The notes: generated by a model from the sequence alone, not told the origin. A stretch of DNA of 64,000 bases from Microbulbifer sp. YPW16 (GCF_021290385.1 NZ_CP089928.1:496001-560000); one strand, 5' to 3'; shown: positions 46,846-56,480, counted from the stretch's first letter. Translations and numbers: made by a program.

Positions 46846-47834
46846 TGCCAAAAGCGGTTTCCCATATCGAACTCAGCCCCCGGGGCGCCTATCCCGAAGT
46901 GACGCCACTGGTGAAGCTACGTTACATCGCGCGCCAGCTGCAGATGTTCCAGCCCCGCCTGGCCCGCAGCGACCAGGCCGGCGGGCTGCTGACCCGTTAT
47001 CGCGGCCGCGGGATGAATTTCGAGGAAGTACGCAACTACCAGGCCGGCGACGATGTGCGCTCGATCGACTGGCGCGTAACCGCCCGCACCGGCGAAACCC
47101 ACACCAAGCTTTACCAGGAGGAGCGCGAGCGCCCGGTGGTCATCCTGGTGGACCTGCGATCGCCGATGTTCTTCGGCAGCCGCCGCGCGTTCAAGTCGGT
47201 GGTGGCGAGTGGTATCGCCGCGGCCCTGGGCTGGGCCGGCCTGCACCACAGCGATCGCATCGGCGCCATACTGTTTACCGACGATGGTATCGATACCGTG
47301 CGCCCGCGCCGCAGCCACCACGCGGTGCTGGCAATGATCCACGCGATGGTCGAACTCGCCGGGGAATTGCGCAACCCGGTACCCGCCCCCGGCAGCCAAC
47401 CGCTCACGGTCCTGCTGGAAGAGGCACGGCGTATCAGCCGCCCGGGTACCGCACTGTTCCTGATATCCGATTGCCACGACCTCGATGACAGCTGCGCCCA
47501 GGCCCTGTACCTGCTGACCCGCCACGCCGACCTGCAGGTGCTCCGCATCACGGACCCCCTTGAGCTCAACCTGCCCCGGGAGTCGCTCACCATCTCGGAC
47601 GGTCGCCAGCGCACCTTCCTCAATGGCAATAACCGGCCACTGCGGGAGCACTTCGCCGAGCGCCAGGCGGGAGCGCGGGAGGCCGTGGAGCAACTGTGCC
47701 GGCGGCACCGGTTGCCGCTGCTCGACTTCGACACCAGCGAACCGCTGGTGCCTGCCCTGCTCAGTTACTTCGGCACCCGCCAGCCGGATACCTCCCCGCG
47801 CGGCTCCACAGCCGATAAGGTGGTGGTCCCATGA
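46845..47834 (+). CDS. DUF58 (vWA-like) protein
   Basis: A 329-residue cytoplasmic protein. The DUF58 signature is clear: RYRGRGMNFEEVRNYQAGDD and RSIDWRVTARTGE. A degenerate von Willebrand A fold follows (VVILVDLRSPMFFGS). It is almost always encoded beside MoxR and may be its substrate adaptor. It is coupled on both sides: ATG overlaps the moxR stop and its own stop overlaps the next start (ATGA). Confidence 0.93.
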   Translation: MPKAVSHIELSPRGAYPEVTPLVKLRYIARQLQMFQPRLARSDQAGGLLTRYRGRGMNFEEVRNYQAGDDVRSIDWRVTARTGETHTKLYQEERERPVVILVDLRSPMFFGSRRAFKSVVASGIAAALGWAGLHHSDRIGAILFTDDGIDTVRPRRSHHAVLAMIHAMVELAGELRNPVPAPGSQPLTVLLEEARRISRPGTALFLISDCHDLDDSCAQALYLLTRHADLQVLRITDPLELNLPRESLTISDGRQRTFLNGNNRPLREHFAERQAGAREAVEQLCRRHRLPLLDFDTSEPLVPALLSYFGTRQPDTSPRGSTADKVVVP

Positions 47835-48397
47835 GGATCCCCATCGCCCAGCAGGCACCGGCCCAGCCGCCCCTTTCGCCAGAGCAACAGGAACTGCTGG
47901 CACAGCTGCGGGATATTCACGAGCCGGCACCACTGGCCTGGTGGCCGCCTGCGCCGGGCTGGTGGTTGCTGGCCGCCCTGGTGGTGGCAGCGGTGATCCT
48001 GGCCGCACTGTGGATACAGCATGCACGGGACCGGGTGCGCCGTGGACGCTACCGGCAGGAGGCGGTTCGCCTGCTGCAGGAAGTCGATATTGAAAGCCCC
48101 CGGGCAACCGAAGAGCTCAATGAGATCCTCAAGCGGGTGGCCGTCGCCAGCTACGGCCGCCGCCGCGCCGGCACCCTGACCGGCAGGCAATGGCTCTCTT
48201 TCCTGGAACAGAGTGGCGGCAGGCCCTGCCCGCCCATGGCACAGCAAGCGCTACTGGAACAGCTTTACCGACGCGACGCATTCGACGCGGATGCCAACAG
48301 CGCCCTGCAGCAGTTCGCCATCGACTGGGCCAGGTCGCACAAAACCCGTATTGATGATGCCCGGAGCACAAACATAACGGAGGCCCAAAGTGTTTGA
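47831..48397 (+). CDS. DUF4381 membrane protein of the MoxR-Bat operon
   Basis: A 188-residue protein with an N-terminal region containing LAQLRDIHEPAPLAWWPPAP, one membrane helix (about residues 42-63, WWLLAALVVAAVILAALW) and a cytoplasmic tail. The pattern IHEP...WWP-x-APGWW is the DUF4381 hallmark. It is fused by overlap to both neighbours, indicating equal expression. It is probably a membrane partner of the Bat complex; function unproven. Confidence 0.88.
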   Translation: MRIPIAQQAPAQPPLSPEQQELLAQLRDIHEPAPLAWWPPAPGWWLLAALVVAAVILAALWIQHARDRVRRGRYRQEAVRLLQEVDIESPRATEELNEILKRVAVASYGRRRAGTLTGRQWLSFLEQSGGRPCPPMAQQALLEQLYRRDAFDADANSALQQFAIDWARSHKTRIDDARSTNITEAQSV

Positions 48398-49436
48398 GTT
48401 CGCTCTGCCCTGGGCCTTCCTGCTACTGCCCCTGCCGCTGCTGACCCGGCAGCTGCTGCCCCGCTCCCGGCCGCTGGACAGCGCCCTCAAGGTGCCCTTC
48501 TATGCCGAGCTTTCCCAGCGCGGCAGCGGCACCCCGGGGAAAATGGCCAACCTGCTGTTGCTGTGGCTCCTGTGGCTGCTGCTGGTCGCGGCAGCCGCCC
48601 GCCCGCAGTGGTATGGCGAGCCGATTACGCAGACCAGCAGTGCCCGCGACCTGCTGCTGGCGGTGGACATTTCCGGCAGTATGGAAACCCCGGACATGCT
48701 GCTCAATGGGCGACCGGCAATGCGTATCGATGCCGTCAAGCGGGTTGTGGGTGACTTTGTCGAACGGCGCCAGGGCGACCGCCTGGGCCTGGTGCTGTTC
48801 GGCACCCGCGCCTACCTGCAAGCGCCACTCACCTATGACCGGGAAACCGTGGGCACCCTGCTGCAGGAGGCACAGATCGGCTTTGCCGGCCAGGGCACCG
48901 CAATCGGCGACGCCATCGGCCTGGCGGTTAAACGCCTCACCCAGCGCCCCGCCGAGCAGCGGGTCCTGATCCTGCTGACTGACGGCGCCAACACCGCCGG
49001 CGAAGTCGCCCCCCTCAAGGCCGCTGAACTCGCCCAGCAGGCCGGCGTCACTGTATACACTGTGGGCGTGGGCGCGGAGGAAATGGTACGCCCCGGGCTG
49101 CTGGGCAGCCGTTTCGGGTCGCGGCGCATCAACCCGTCCCGGGACCTGGACAGCGAAACCCTGCAGGCTATTGCCGACCGTACCGGCGGGCAGTATTTCC
49201 GCGCCCGGGACCCGGCGGAACTGGCGCGCATTTATGAAGAGCTGGATCGCCTGGAGCCTGTGGAGCAGGAAGCCGCCTCCTACCGTCCGCTGCGCTCACT
49301 GTTTATCTGGCCCCTGGCAGCAGCCCTGTTGCTGGCACTGCTCTGGGCACTGGTACCCCTGGGCCGCTCGGGCATCACATTCCTCGCCGGACGAGTTGGG
49401 GCAAGACAGCGCCAGCGTGGGGAGGAAATGACATGA
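48390..49436 (+). CDS. batA: BatA-type vWA membrane protein
   Basis: A 348-residue protein with an N-terminal double helix anchor (FALPWAFLLLPLPLLTRQLL and NLLLLWLLWLLLVAAAARP), a von Willebrand A domain with an intact MIDAS motif DISGSME and T/D ligands later (FGTRAYLQAPLT and LTDGAN), and a C-terminal helix (about residues 305-325). The GTG start at 48390 has CGGAGG eight bases upstream. The previous gene's stop lies inside this gene. Confidence 0.93.
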   Translation: MFEFALPWAFLLLPLPLLTRQLLPRSRPLDSALKVPFYAELSQRGSGTPGKMANLLLLWLLWLLLVAAAARPQWYGEPITQTSSARDLLLAVDISGSMETPDMLLNGRPAMRIDAVKRVVGDFVERRQGDRLGLVLFGTRAYLQAPLTYDRETVGTLLQEAQIGFAGQGTAIGDAIGLAVKRLTQRPAEQRVLILLTDGANTAGEVAPLKAAELAQQAGVTVYTVGVGAEEMVRPGLLGSRFGSRRINPSRDLDSETLQAIADRTGGQYFRARDPAELARIYEELDRLEPVEQEAASYRPLRSLFIWPLAAALLLALLWALVPLGRSGITFLAGRVGARQRQRGEEMT

Positions 49437-51400
49437 ACCTGCTGGCCGACCTGCAACAGTTTCATTTCCTGCGGCCGTACCTGTTACTGCTCCTGCTGCC
49501 GGCCGCACTCGCGTGCTGGGGCCTGGCGCGAACGGTGTTCAACAGCGGCCAGCTGCAGAAGCTGGTGGATGCCGACCTGCTCCCCCACCTGTTACTGCGG
49601 GGCGGGTCACGCCGCCCGCTGCTTTTTTCGCTGATCTTCCTGCTACTGGCGGGCATGATCATCGCACTCGCCGGGCCCACCTGGCGCAAGCTGCCGACCC
49701 CGGTATTCAGCAACCAGGATGCCCTGGTGATACTGCTGGACCTGTCCCCGTCGATGATGGCCACCGACCTGTCACCGGACCGCCTTACCCGGGCACGGCT
49801 GAAAGTGCTGGACATCCTCAAGCAGCGGGAGGACGGGCTGACGGCCCTGGTCGCCTATGGCGGCGAGGCCCACGTTGTCACGCCATTGACGGAAGACACC
49901 GCCACCATCGCCAACCTGGTACCGGCGCTGTCACCGAAAATCATCCCTGTACCGGGAAGCAATATTGAAATGGCTGTGGAAGCGGCGATCCGCCTGCTAC
50001 AGGATGGCGCCAACGGTCGCGGCCGTATCCTCGCCGTGACAGATGGTATTGACGACGCGGCGCTGGGCCCCCTGGCACAGATGATCGACAGTTCGGCCAT
50101 CGATTTTTCCGTACTCGCCGTGGGCAGTGGCGAGGGCAGCCCGATCCCGCGGGGTAACGGCGGTGGGTTTATCACCGACGCTAACGGCGCCATCGTGATT
50201 GCCGGCTACGATGAGGGCCAGCTGCGCAAGCTCACCCGCAAGGGCGGCGGCCGCTTCGCAGAAATTGCCGTAGACGACCGGGACATCACGCACCTGATGG
50301 CCCGGGGAGAAACGCCCGAGCAAGCCGCCCTGACCGAACGCGAGTTCGACCAGTGGCGTGAGGAGGGACCCTGGCTGGTGCTGCTACTGCTCCCCCTTGC
50401 CGCCCTGCTTTTCCGGCGCGGGGCCCTGGCCTGCACCCTGCCACTGGCACTGACATTGCCAATGACCCTGGCGCTACCCGAGCCGGCCACTGCGGATGGA
50501 TCGCGCCAGGCCCAGGCTGACAGCCAGGCCGATATACCCCAACCAGGCGGGACCCGGCCCGACTCCGCCCGGGCCGGAGCATCGCGATCAGGCGGGCTGT
50601 GGCAGGACCTGTGGCTGCGCGAGGACCAGCAGGCCCGTCGCCTGCTGGAACAGGGCAACCCGGGACAGGCAGCAGAGCTATTCGAGGACCCCCAGTGGCG
50701 CGGCACAGCGAAGTACCGCGCCGGGGACTTCCCCGCTGCCGCCAAGCAGTTTTCCCGCGGCGGCAGCGATCCCGAGAGCCTGTACAACCTGGGCAATAGC
50801 CTTACCCGCCAGGGACGCTTCGACGAGGCCATCGCCGCCTACGACGAGGCTCTCGAGCGCCAGCCGGTATTCCCGGACGCCGAACACAACCGCGAGATCG
50901 CCCGCAAGCTCCGCGAACAGCAGAAAAAACAGCAGGAGCAGCAACAGCAATCACAGCAGGGCCAGCAACAACAGCAGCAGTCCGGGGACCAGCAGCAACA
51001 GCAGGGCGAACAGCAACAGGACCAGCAGGGACAACAGGACGGCGAGCAGCAGTCCGGCTCCCAATCCGGCCAGTCTCCCCGGGAACAGGAGCAACAGGCC
51101 GGCAAAGACTCACAGTCCGGTAGCGACGAAGAACAGCAGCAAAGCCAGCAACAACAATCCCAGGGCGGCCAGGGCGAAGAAACCGACCAGGAAAGCGATT
51201 CGCAGCAGAAACAGCCAACCGCCGAAAACGCGCTCGACCCGGAAACGCAGCAGGCCCTGGACCAGTGGCTCCGACAGATTCCCGACGATCCCGCCGGACT
51301 GATGCGGGAGAAATTCAAGTATGAGAGCCTGCAACGCCGGCGCGAGTACCGCACTGGCGACTGGAAGCCGCCGGAGAACGGAGCCACAGAAAGATGGTAG
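49433..51400 (+). CDS. batB: BatB/BatC fusion: vWA, TPR and Gln-rich region
   Basis: A 655-residue protein. An N-terminal anchor and vWA domain with MIDAS DLSPSMM (about residues 95-290) are followed by a membrane helix near 310-345 and a TPR segment (ESLYNLGNSLTRQGRFDEA, then IAAYDEALERQP). A roughly 110-residue stretch at about 500-610 is mostly Gln, Ser and Gly. The end is a short conserved motif, MREKFKYESLQRRREYR. In other bacteria vWA (BatB) and TPR (BatC) parts may be separate. The start overlaps the batA stop (ATGA). Confidence 0.92.
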   Translation: MNLLADLQQFHFLRPYLLLLLLPAALACWGLARTVFNSGQLQKLVDADLLPHLLLRGGSRRPLLFSLIFLLLAGMIIALAGPTWRKLPTPVFSNQDALVILLDLSPSMMATDLSPDRLTRARLKVLDILKQREDGLTALVAYGGEAHVVTPLTEDTATIANLVPALSPKIIPVPGSNIEMAVEAAIRLLQDGANGRGRILAVTDGIDDAALGPLAQMIDSSAIDFSVLAVGSGEGSPIPRGNGGGFITDANGAIVIAGYDEGQLRKLTRKGGGRFAEIAVDDRDITHLMARGETPEQAALTEREFDQWREEGPWLVLLLLPLAALLFRRGALACTLPLALTLPMTLALPEPATADGSRQAQADSQADIPQPGGTRPDSARAGASRSGGLWQDLWLREDQQARRLLEQGNPGQAAELFEDPQWRGTAKYRAGDFPAAAKQFSRGGSDPESLYNLGNSLTRQGRFDEAIAAYDEALERQPVFPDAEHNREIARKLREQQKKQQEQQQQSQQGQQQQQQSGDQQQQQGEQQQDQQGQQDGEQQSGSQSGQSPREQEQQAGKDSQSGSDEEQQQSQQQQSQGGQGEETDQESDSQQKQPTAENALDPETQQALDQWLRQIPDDPAGLMREKFKYESLQRRREYRTGDWKPPENGATERW

Positions 51401-51420
51401 CCTCACTGTTCAGATTTACT

Positions 51421-51447
51421 GTAGGAGCGGCCCATGGCCGCGAAAAA
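51421..51447. repeat. REP-like palindromic element (copy 2)
   Basis: GTAGGAGCGGCC-CAT-GGCCGCGAAAAA: GCGGCC (51427-51432) pairs with GGCCGC (51436-51441) around CAT. It is nearly the same as the element at 831-857. It lies in the only gap of the MoxR-Bat operon, between the batB stop and the batD start. Confidence 0.6.
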
Positions 51448-51468
51448 CCAGGAGAACCCTTTAGCTGC

Positions 51469-53133
51469 ATGTTCAGAGTCACCCTGCTGCTCATCGCAAC
51501 CATGCTACTGCTCCTGGCCAACACCGCCGTCGCGGACAGCGAGCTCACCGCCACCGTCGACCGCAATACCATCGGTGTGGACGAGACTTTGAACCTGCGC
51601 CTGCGCTATTCGGGCAAGGAGAGTGGTGGCCAGCCGGACTTCGAGCTGCTGGAGCAGGATTTCGATATTCTCTCGCGGCAGCAGTCCAACCAGTACCGTG
51701 TAATCAACGGACGCGCCGAGAGTTATGTGGAATGGATGCTCACCCTCGCCCCCAAGCGCGAGGGCCGGCTGTTCGTCCCCTCCCTTCACCTCCACGGCCA
51801 GGTATCAGATGCCATCCCCATTACTGTCACCGAGGCCGGCTCGGCCCCGGACAGTGAGGACCGCAAGGCATTCCTGGAAGTGGAACTGGACAAGGAGCAG
51901 CTCTACGTCCAGGAACAGATGCTGGTGAAAGTGCGCCTGTATACTGTCATTGGCCTGCACGACATCTCCACTGAGCCGCTACAGATTCCCGGCGCCCATA
52001 TCGAGAAAGTGGATGAGCAGCGCTATGAGCGACGCATCAATGGTGTCGGGCACGCCGTCTACGAACTGACCTACGCCATCTTCCCGGAGAGCTCGGGCAA
52101 ATTGCGTATCCCCGCCCTCACCTACGTCGCGGTCGCCGGCCGGCGCGACCCCTTCTCCCTGTTCAATCGCAATACCCAGCGGCTGCGCCTGCGCTCCGAG
52201 GCAAAGGAGATCGAGGTACTGCCAAAGCCGGACAGCTATAGTGGCGAGCACTGGCTCCCGGCCGCCAGCCTGGGCATTGTCCAGAGCTGGAGCCAGGATC
52301 CCGACAGTTTCAAGGTGGGCGAGCCCATCACCCGAATCATCACCATCCGCGCCGAAGGGCTGCGCGCCGCACAGCTGCCACCGTTGCCCAAGATCAATGT
52401 GGATGGGCTCAAGACCTATCCCGACCAGCCCCAACAGGATGACCAGGCCGGCGCCAACGGCATCAGTGGCAGCCGCATCGAGACCACTGCCATCGTCGCC
52501 ACCAAGCCCGGCGAGTACCGGCTACCCCCGGTGACCCTCAGCTGGTGGGACACCAAGTCCGGGCGCCAGCGCGTGACCCAGCTGCCCGCGTTCCGGTTTA
52601 CCGTCAGCGGTACACCCGCGGCTATGGGCAGTAACGGCAGTCCAACCGCCCTGCCCGGTCCGGCCCGCACCAGCCAGCTACCCGCCGAGAACTTCTGGCG
52701 CACCCTGGCCATTGCCGCCGTGGCCTCGCACCTGTTGTGGATTTTCTACTTCTGGTGGTTCCGGCGGCATCTCGCGGCGCCAGCGCCAGTCAAGACGAGA
52801 AAACGAGCACCAGATGCAAGGTCTGAGGCCGAACGACTACTGCATGCCGCCGAAAGTGGGGACGCCGGACGGGTTCACCAGGCGCTCCAGGCCTGGCTAA
52901 AGGCACGCTGGCCCGACCTGGCAGGCAAAAGCCTCGATGAGATCAGAATGGAACTGGGGCTTGAGGAGCTCGAAAAACTGCACCTGTTGCTCAACGCCGC
53001 ACTTTACGCGCAGCCGCCACGTCCCCTTAACCGTCAACAGGTAGAAATACTGGTACGCCGGTTAATCAAGACTGAGCGCCCTGTGCACGGCCAGTCCCGC
53101 GATGAGGCATCGCTGCCCGAGCTATTTAGCTAG
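51469..53133 (+). CDS. batD: BatD-type oxygen-tolerance protein
   Basis: A 554-residue protein: signal peptide (MFRVTLLLIATMLLLLANTA, then VA), a large beta-sandwich periplasmic region (ELTATVDRNTIGVDETLNL and following), a membrane helix at about residues 410-430 and a basic cytoplasmic C-terminal domain. It is an integral part of Bat loci and may be the periplasmic partner of BatA/BatB. The ATG at 51469 is preferred; the frame open from 51394 would run through a REP element and lacks a signal peptide. Confidence 0.9.
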   Translation: MFRVTLLLIATMLLLLANTAVADSELTATVDRNTIGVDETLNLRLRYSGKESGGQPDFELLEQDFDILSRQQSNQYRVINGRAESYVEWMLTLAPKREGRLFVPSLHLHGQVSDAIPITVTEAGSAPDSEDRKAFLEVELDKEQLYVQEQMLVKVRLYTVIGLHDISTEPLQIPGAHIEKVDEQRYERRINGVGHAVYELTYAIFPESSGKLRIPALTYVAVAGRRDPFSLFNRNTQRLRLRSEAKEIEVLPKPDSYSGEHWLPAASLGIVQSWSQDPDSFKVGEPITRIITIRAEGLRAAQLPPLPKINVDGLKTYPDQPQQDDQAGANGISGSRIETTAIVATKPGEYRLPPVTLSWWDTKSGRQRVTQLPAFRFTVSGTPAAMGSNGSPTALPGPARTSQLPAENFWRTLAIAAVASHLLWIFYFWWFRRHLAAPAPVKTRKRAPDARSEAERLLHAAESGDAGRVHQALQAWLKARWPDLAGKSLDEIRMELGLEELEKLHLLLNAALYAQPPRPLNRQQVEILVRRLIKTERPVHGQSRDEASLPELFS

Positions 53134-53152
53134 CCGGGGGAGTCAGTGCCGC

Positions 53153-53184
53153 TGGCCGCCTGCCCCCATGGCTGCAGGCGGCCA
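53153..53184 (+). terminator. Hairpin ending the MoxR-Bat operon
   Basis: TGGCCGCCTGC (53153-53163) and GCAGGCGGCCA (53174-53184) form an 11-bp perfect stem with a ten-base loop, 19 bp after the batD stop. There is no U-tract. It marks the boundary between the Bat operon and the glycan cluster. Confidence 0.6.
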
Positions 53185-53403
53185 CAGCATGCGCACAGCG
53201 CTTTCGTGCCGGACATAAACTGGTTAGAATCAATCAACGCTACCAAGCGACACTAATCGAAGGCGTCGTGTCGAGGACCCCATACCGGTTTCAGCTTGCG
53301 GGCAAAAAGCCATAGTAGTGACTCCCTGGTCCCCCCAAATCACCGCAACCTCCTCACGCACACCTGCGAACGACGCCAACTATCAATTGACCTGAAACGC
53401 CTG

Positions 53404-54192
53404 ATGCCCGCTACACCTGACACAGATGACCTCCATCACCGGATCTATGTTTCCGTTGTCTCCCACGGCCACGAAAAACATATTATCGAGACGCTGCAAC
53501 CCGCTTCCTGGATAGCAGAGACCACAAGCGTAGTGCCACTGGTGCTCTCAAACCTGCCCAGCCCGCAATTACGCCAGTACTGCCAGGAATCAGGCATTCT
53601 CTATCTCGAAAACAGCGAGCCATTGGGCTTCGGGGCAAACAACAACAAGGCTTTCCGACATCTCGAGTCGAAGTTCGGTGTGAGCGACCAGGATTTTTTC
53701 TTTACCATCAACCCGGATATCCAAACCAGTGGTCGTGATATAGAGGCAATGGCCAGGAAGATGGAGCAGGAAGGGCTTAAAATTGCCGCCCCCAACCTGG
53801 TGAACCAGGAGAATGTCCCTGAAGACAATATCCGGAGCTACCCAAGTCTTATTGACTGTATTCTAAGGTTCACGCTTGGAAGTGAGAGATCCTGCGTAAG
53901 TAAAGCAGAAATACAAAGTACCCGGGAAACAGACTGGGCCGCCGGTGCTTTCCTCGGTTTCTCCGTCAACGCCTACAGAGCGGTCAACGGTTTCGATGAG
54001 AGGTACTTCATGTACTATGAAGACGCTGATATATGCCGGAGAGCCCGCCAACAAGGCATCGGCACATACTACCTGCCAACCATCTCCGCCACCCATCTTG
54101 CCGCCCGGGACAGCCGAAAACTGTTTTCCAGGCAGCTGATCTGGCATGTCACAAGTGCACTCCGGTTTACCCTCACGCGATCATCGAGCTGA
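53404..54192 (+). CDS. Glycosyltransferase family 2
   Basis: A 262-residue GT-A enzyme of the rhamnosyltransferase-like branch. Motifs: IYVSVVSHGHEKHIIET at the start, the DXD-type FTINPDI (NPD), and GFDERYFMYYEDADICRRAR, the acceptor/catalytic ED segment. The sugar is not predictable. The start ATG 53404 is a choice; an in-frame upstream frame from 53296 lacks homology-like sequence. It is first of two plus-strand genes of the cluster. The next gene starts 7 bp on. Confidence 0.88.
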   Translation: MPATPDTDDLHHRIYVSVVSHGHEKHIIETLQPASWIAETTSVVPLVLSNLPSPQLRQYCQESGILYLENSEPLGFGANNNKAFRHLESKFGVSDQDFFFTINPDIQTSGRDIEAMARKMEQEGLKIAAPNLVNQENVPEDNIRSYPSLIDCILRFTLGSERSCVSKAEIQSTRETDWAAGAFLGFSVNAYRAVNGFDERYFMYYEDADICRRARQQGIGTYYLPTISATHLAARDSRKLFSRQLIWHVTSALRFTLTRSSS

Positions 54193-54199
54193 CCACCAG

Positions 54200-55153
54200 A
54201 TGACCGACCTGATTCTACATATTGGAAGGCACAAAACCGGGACAACAGCAATTCAACGCTTCCTGGCAGCCAATCGCGACTGGCTGGCCCAACGCGGCTA
54301 TATGTACCCCAAAACAGGTGTTCGGGGATACGGACATCACCGTATCGCTGAATCCATGCCCAGGCGCAGGATCGGCATAATTAATGCCCCTGAGGCGCGA
54401 GATCTCGCATCCAGCGTCCTGGAAGAAATCGGTGAAAATTCCGGGCTTACCCCGATACTGTCCTCAGAAGCCTTCCAGCAATGTCCACCCTGGATTGTCA
54501 GGCACTACCTCCGCGCACAGCAATGCAAGGTGATTGTCTACTTACGCAATCACCTTTCGTACTTGCCTTCAGCTTACACGCAGAAGGTCCATGCGACTGG
54601 TTACTCAGGCACACTCCAGGATTTTTACCAGGAATTCTACAAGCAAACTGACTACTTGAAGTTCACCAGGGGCTGGGAGCGAACATTTCCCGGGGGAGTA
54701 GACCTCAGGATCTACGACAAACCCCAACTGTACCGGGAAAATATTGTGCTGGACTTCATAAGGCATGCACTGGATATCCAGGAGGAAGAGGTATCACCCG
54801 AGAGGCTTCCCTCCGGCGATGCCAACCCCTCCCTGAATGAAAAGGTTGTCCAATTCAAAAGACATATCAACGAGACTGGGGAAGTGGCCCGCTATTCAGG
54901 AAAGGGCCTTTATCGAGCATTACCAAAGCTCAACCAGCTCTTTCCCGCACCAAAAGTGATGGTCACACCAGAGCTCGCGAGCAGGTTAATCGAACGCAAC
55001 GCCAGACGTGACGGCATCGTGGCCAGGACCTACTTAGGCAAAGAGACCCTTTTCGATTATGACGGGGAACCGACAAGGAAGGAACAGCAGATTAGCGGGA
55101 ATGACATTGCGGCAATGAGGGAAAAGCTCGAAGAGATACTTTCCCCCAGTTGA
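54200..55153 (+). CDS. PAPS-dependent sulfotransferase-like protein (1)
   Basis: A 317-residue protein with an N-terminal 5'-phosphosulfate-binding loop LHIGRHKTGTTAIQ (residues 6-19, K12 the catalytic-type lysine) and a later 3'-phosphate-binding-like region with YLRNHLSYLPSAY, the R and S expected to touch PAPS. It would move sulfate from PAPS to an acceptor sugar in the cytoplasm. The ATG at 54200 follows the GT2 stop by 7 bp. The acceptor is unknown. Confidence 0.82.
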   Translation: MTDLILHIGRHKTGTTAIQRFLAANRDWLAQRGYMYPKTGVRGYGHHRIAESMPRRRIGIINAPEARDLASSVLEEIGENSGLTPILSSEAFQQCPPWIVRHYLRAQQCKVIVYLRNHLSYLPSAYTQKVHATGYSGTLQDFYQEFYKQTDYLKFTRGWERTFPGGVDLRIYDKPQLYRENIVLDFIRHALDIQEEEVSPERLPSGDANPSLNEKVVQFKRHINETGEVARYSGKGLYRALPKLNQLFPAPKVMVTPELASRLIERNARRDGIVARTYLGKETLFDYDGEPTRKEQQISGNDIAAMREKLEEILSPS

Positions 55154-55167
55154 GCAGCCGAAGCCGC

Positions 55168-56421
55168 TCACCCCTTGAAGTGTACGCGAGCGTTGAACCC
55201 CATGGGGCTGTGAATCACGAACGGAACAGTGGAAACATAGCCGTTCAGTTTTAGGCAAGTCCCTGAACGCCGACGGATATCCCTGATAATCTTGCTCACA
55301 TGCCGTTCATCCCCATCGGCGACCGCATCAATCCCATAAGAGTAAATCTGCCAGTCGTAGTGTTTGACAGCCCCATTACGAGCAAGCTCATCGAGTATTT
55401 TGATAGCCCCAGCCCGGGAGACAAGGTATCCGTCTGCCCCAATTGCACGGACATCAGACGCCACATCATCATAAGCCTGATTGATATTGACCAGCTTCAT
55501 TGACTGACCAGGAACCCTCCACCAACCTGGAACAGACCGATCGTTGAGGAAACAAATATCAGCGTCTTTTGGTAAAGCGTCCAGCAGGCCTTGAAAAGAA
55601 AAGTGGAATGCAGGCAGGCCATCATCCTCGACTATCATCCCATAGTCGTGCCCTGATTCCACTATCACCTCAAGAGCCCTGACCTGAGATGACCAGCAGC
55701 CGACGGAATTTGGGGGTAACTCAGCCTTGAAGAGTGTCTGCTGCATCAGCCGGGGAACAGCACTACCAAGAACTCCGGCCTGTCGCCGGACATCACAGCC
55801 CACCTTGCGATACAACTGCTCGAGCCCCATAAAGCGATGGACGTCTCGATCCAGGTTAATACAGTGAACGGGTATGGATGCGTTCGAGGATTCAAATCGA
55901 TTACTTCGGGTCAGGATGCTGAACTTACTGGATATTTCGCTGTAGACGTCTTCTCGGGCATGCCGCTTTACTTCGGCAAGCCGGCTGCCCAGATGATCCC
56001 AGTCGTGGTACGTCATTAACAGAGTTGAGGCAACCGTCGCTGTCCAGTTGCACTTGATATTGATACTCCGTGCGTATTCGATTGCCGCGTCGACATCACC
56101 ACGTCGAAACATTACCTGGGATCGATTGATGGGGAGCACTGCAACGTCTCCAGCATCCTCATACTTGAAAGCAATGGAGTATGCAGAATCTATATCGCCG
56201 CGACTTATCAGGAAGGCGCAGACGAGGTTCAGGACCTTTCCGAAGGCCTGCCCACCACTTTTTAGAGCACTATTACAAGCGTCAATAAAGAAACTCAAGC
56301 GCTCACTGTTCGAAGAGAACCTGTTTCCGATCTCTTCAACCAATGCCCTTGGACTGTCAGAATCACATACACGATCAACAAAGTCAGTTGCGGGGCACTT
56401 CTTGAAAAAACTTAAAGGCAT
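55168..56421 (-). CDS. Glycosyltransferase family 25 protein with N-terminal helical domain
   Basis: A 417-residue protein. The C-terminal half is GT25, as in LPS beta-galactosyltransferases: HCINLDRDVHRF, SQVRALEVIVESGHDYGMIV followed by EDDG (DXD-type). The first ~160 residues (GDIDSAYSIAFKYEDAGD, GDVDAAIEYARSINI) form helix pairs like TPR repeats, which is unusual. The stop lies 15 bp from the convergent sulfotransferase stop. It begins the long minus-strand block. Confidence 0.85.
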   Translation of the reverse strand: MPLSFFKKCPATDFVDRVCDSDSPRALVEEIGNRFSSNSERLSFFIDACNSALKSGGQAFGKVLNLVCAFLISRGDIDSAYSIAFKYEDAGDVAVLPINRSQVMFRRGDVDAAIEYARSINIKCNWTATVASTLLMTYHDWDHLGSRLAEVKRHAREDVYSEISSKFSILTRSNRFESSNASIPVHCINLDRDVHRFMGLEQLYRKVGCDVRRQAGVLGSAVPRLMQQTLFKAELPPNSVGCWSSQVRALEVIVESGHDYGMIVEDDGLPAFHFSFQGLLDALPKDADICFLNDRSVPGWWRVPGQSMKLVNINQAYDDVASDVRAIGADGYLVSRAGAIKILDELARNGAVKHYDWQIYSYGIDAVADGDERHVSKIIRDIRRRSGTCLKLNGYVSTVPFVIHSPMGFNARVHFKG

Positions 56422-56480
56422 CTATCGATCACCTGAGTACGGTTAAAGGCCGCAATCATCTATGGTTGTCCTGCAGAGAT

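Noticed and set aside
51394-51468. Extended N-terminus for BatD
   Set aside because: It would place a REP element and a non-signal sequence before a clear signal peptide that has its own ATG and GGAGAA.
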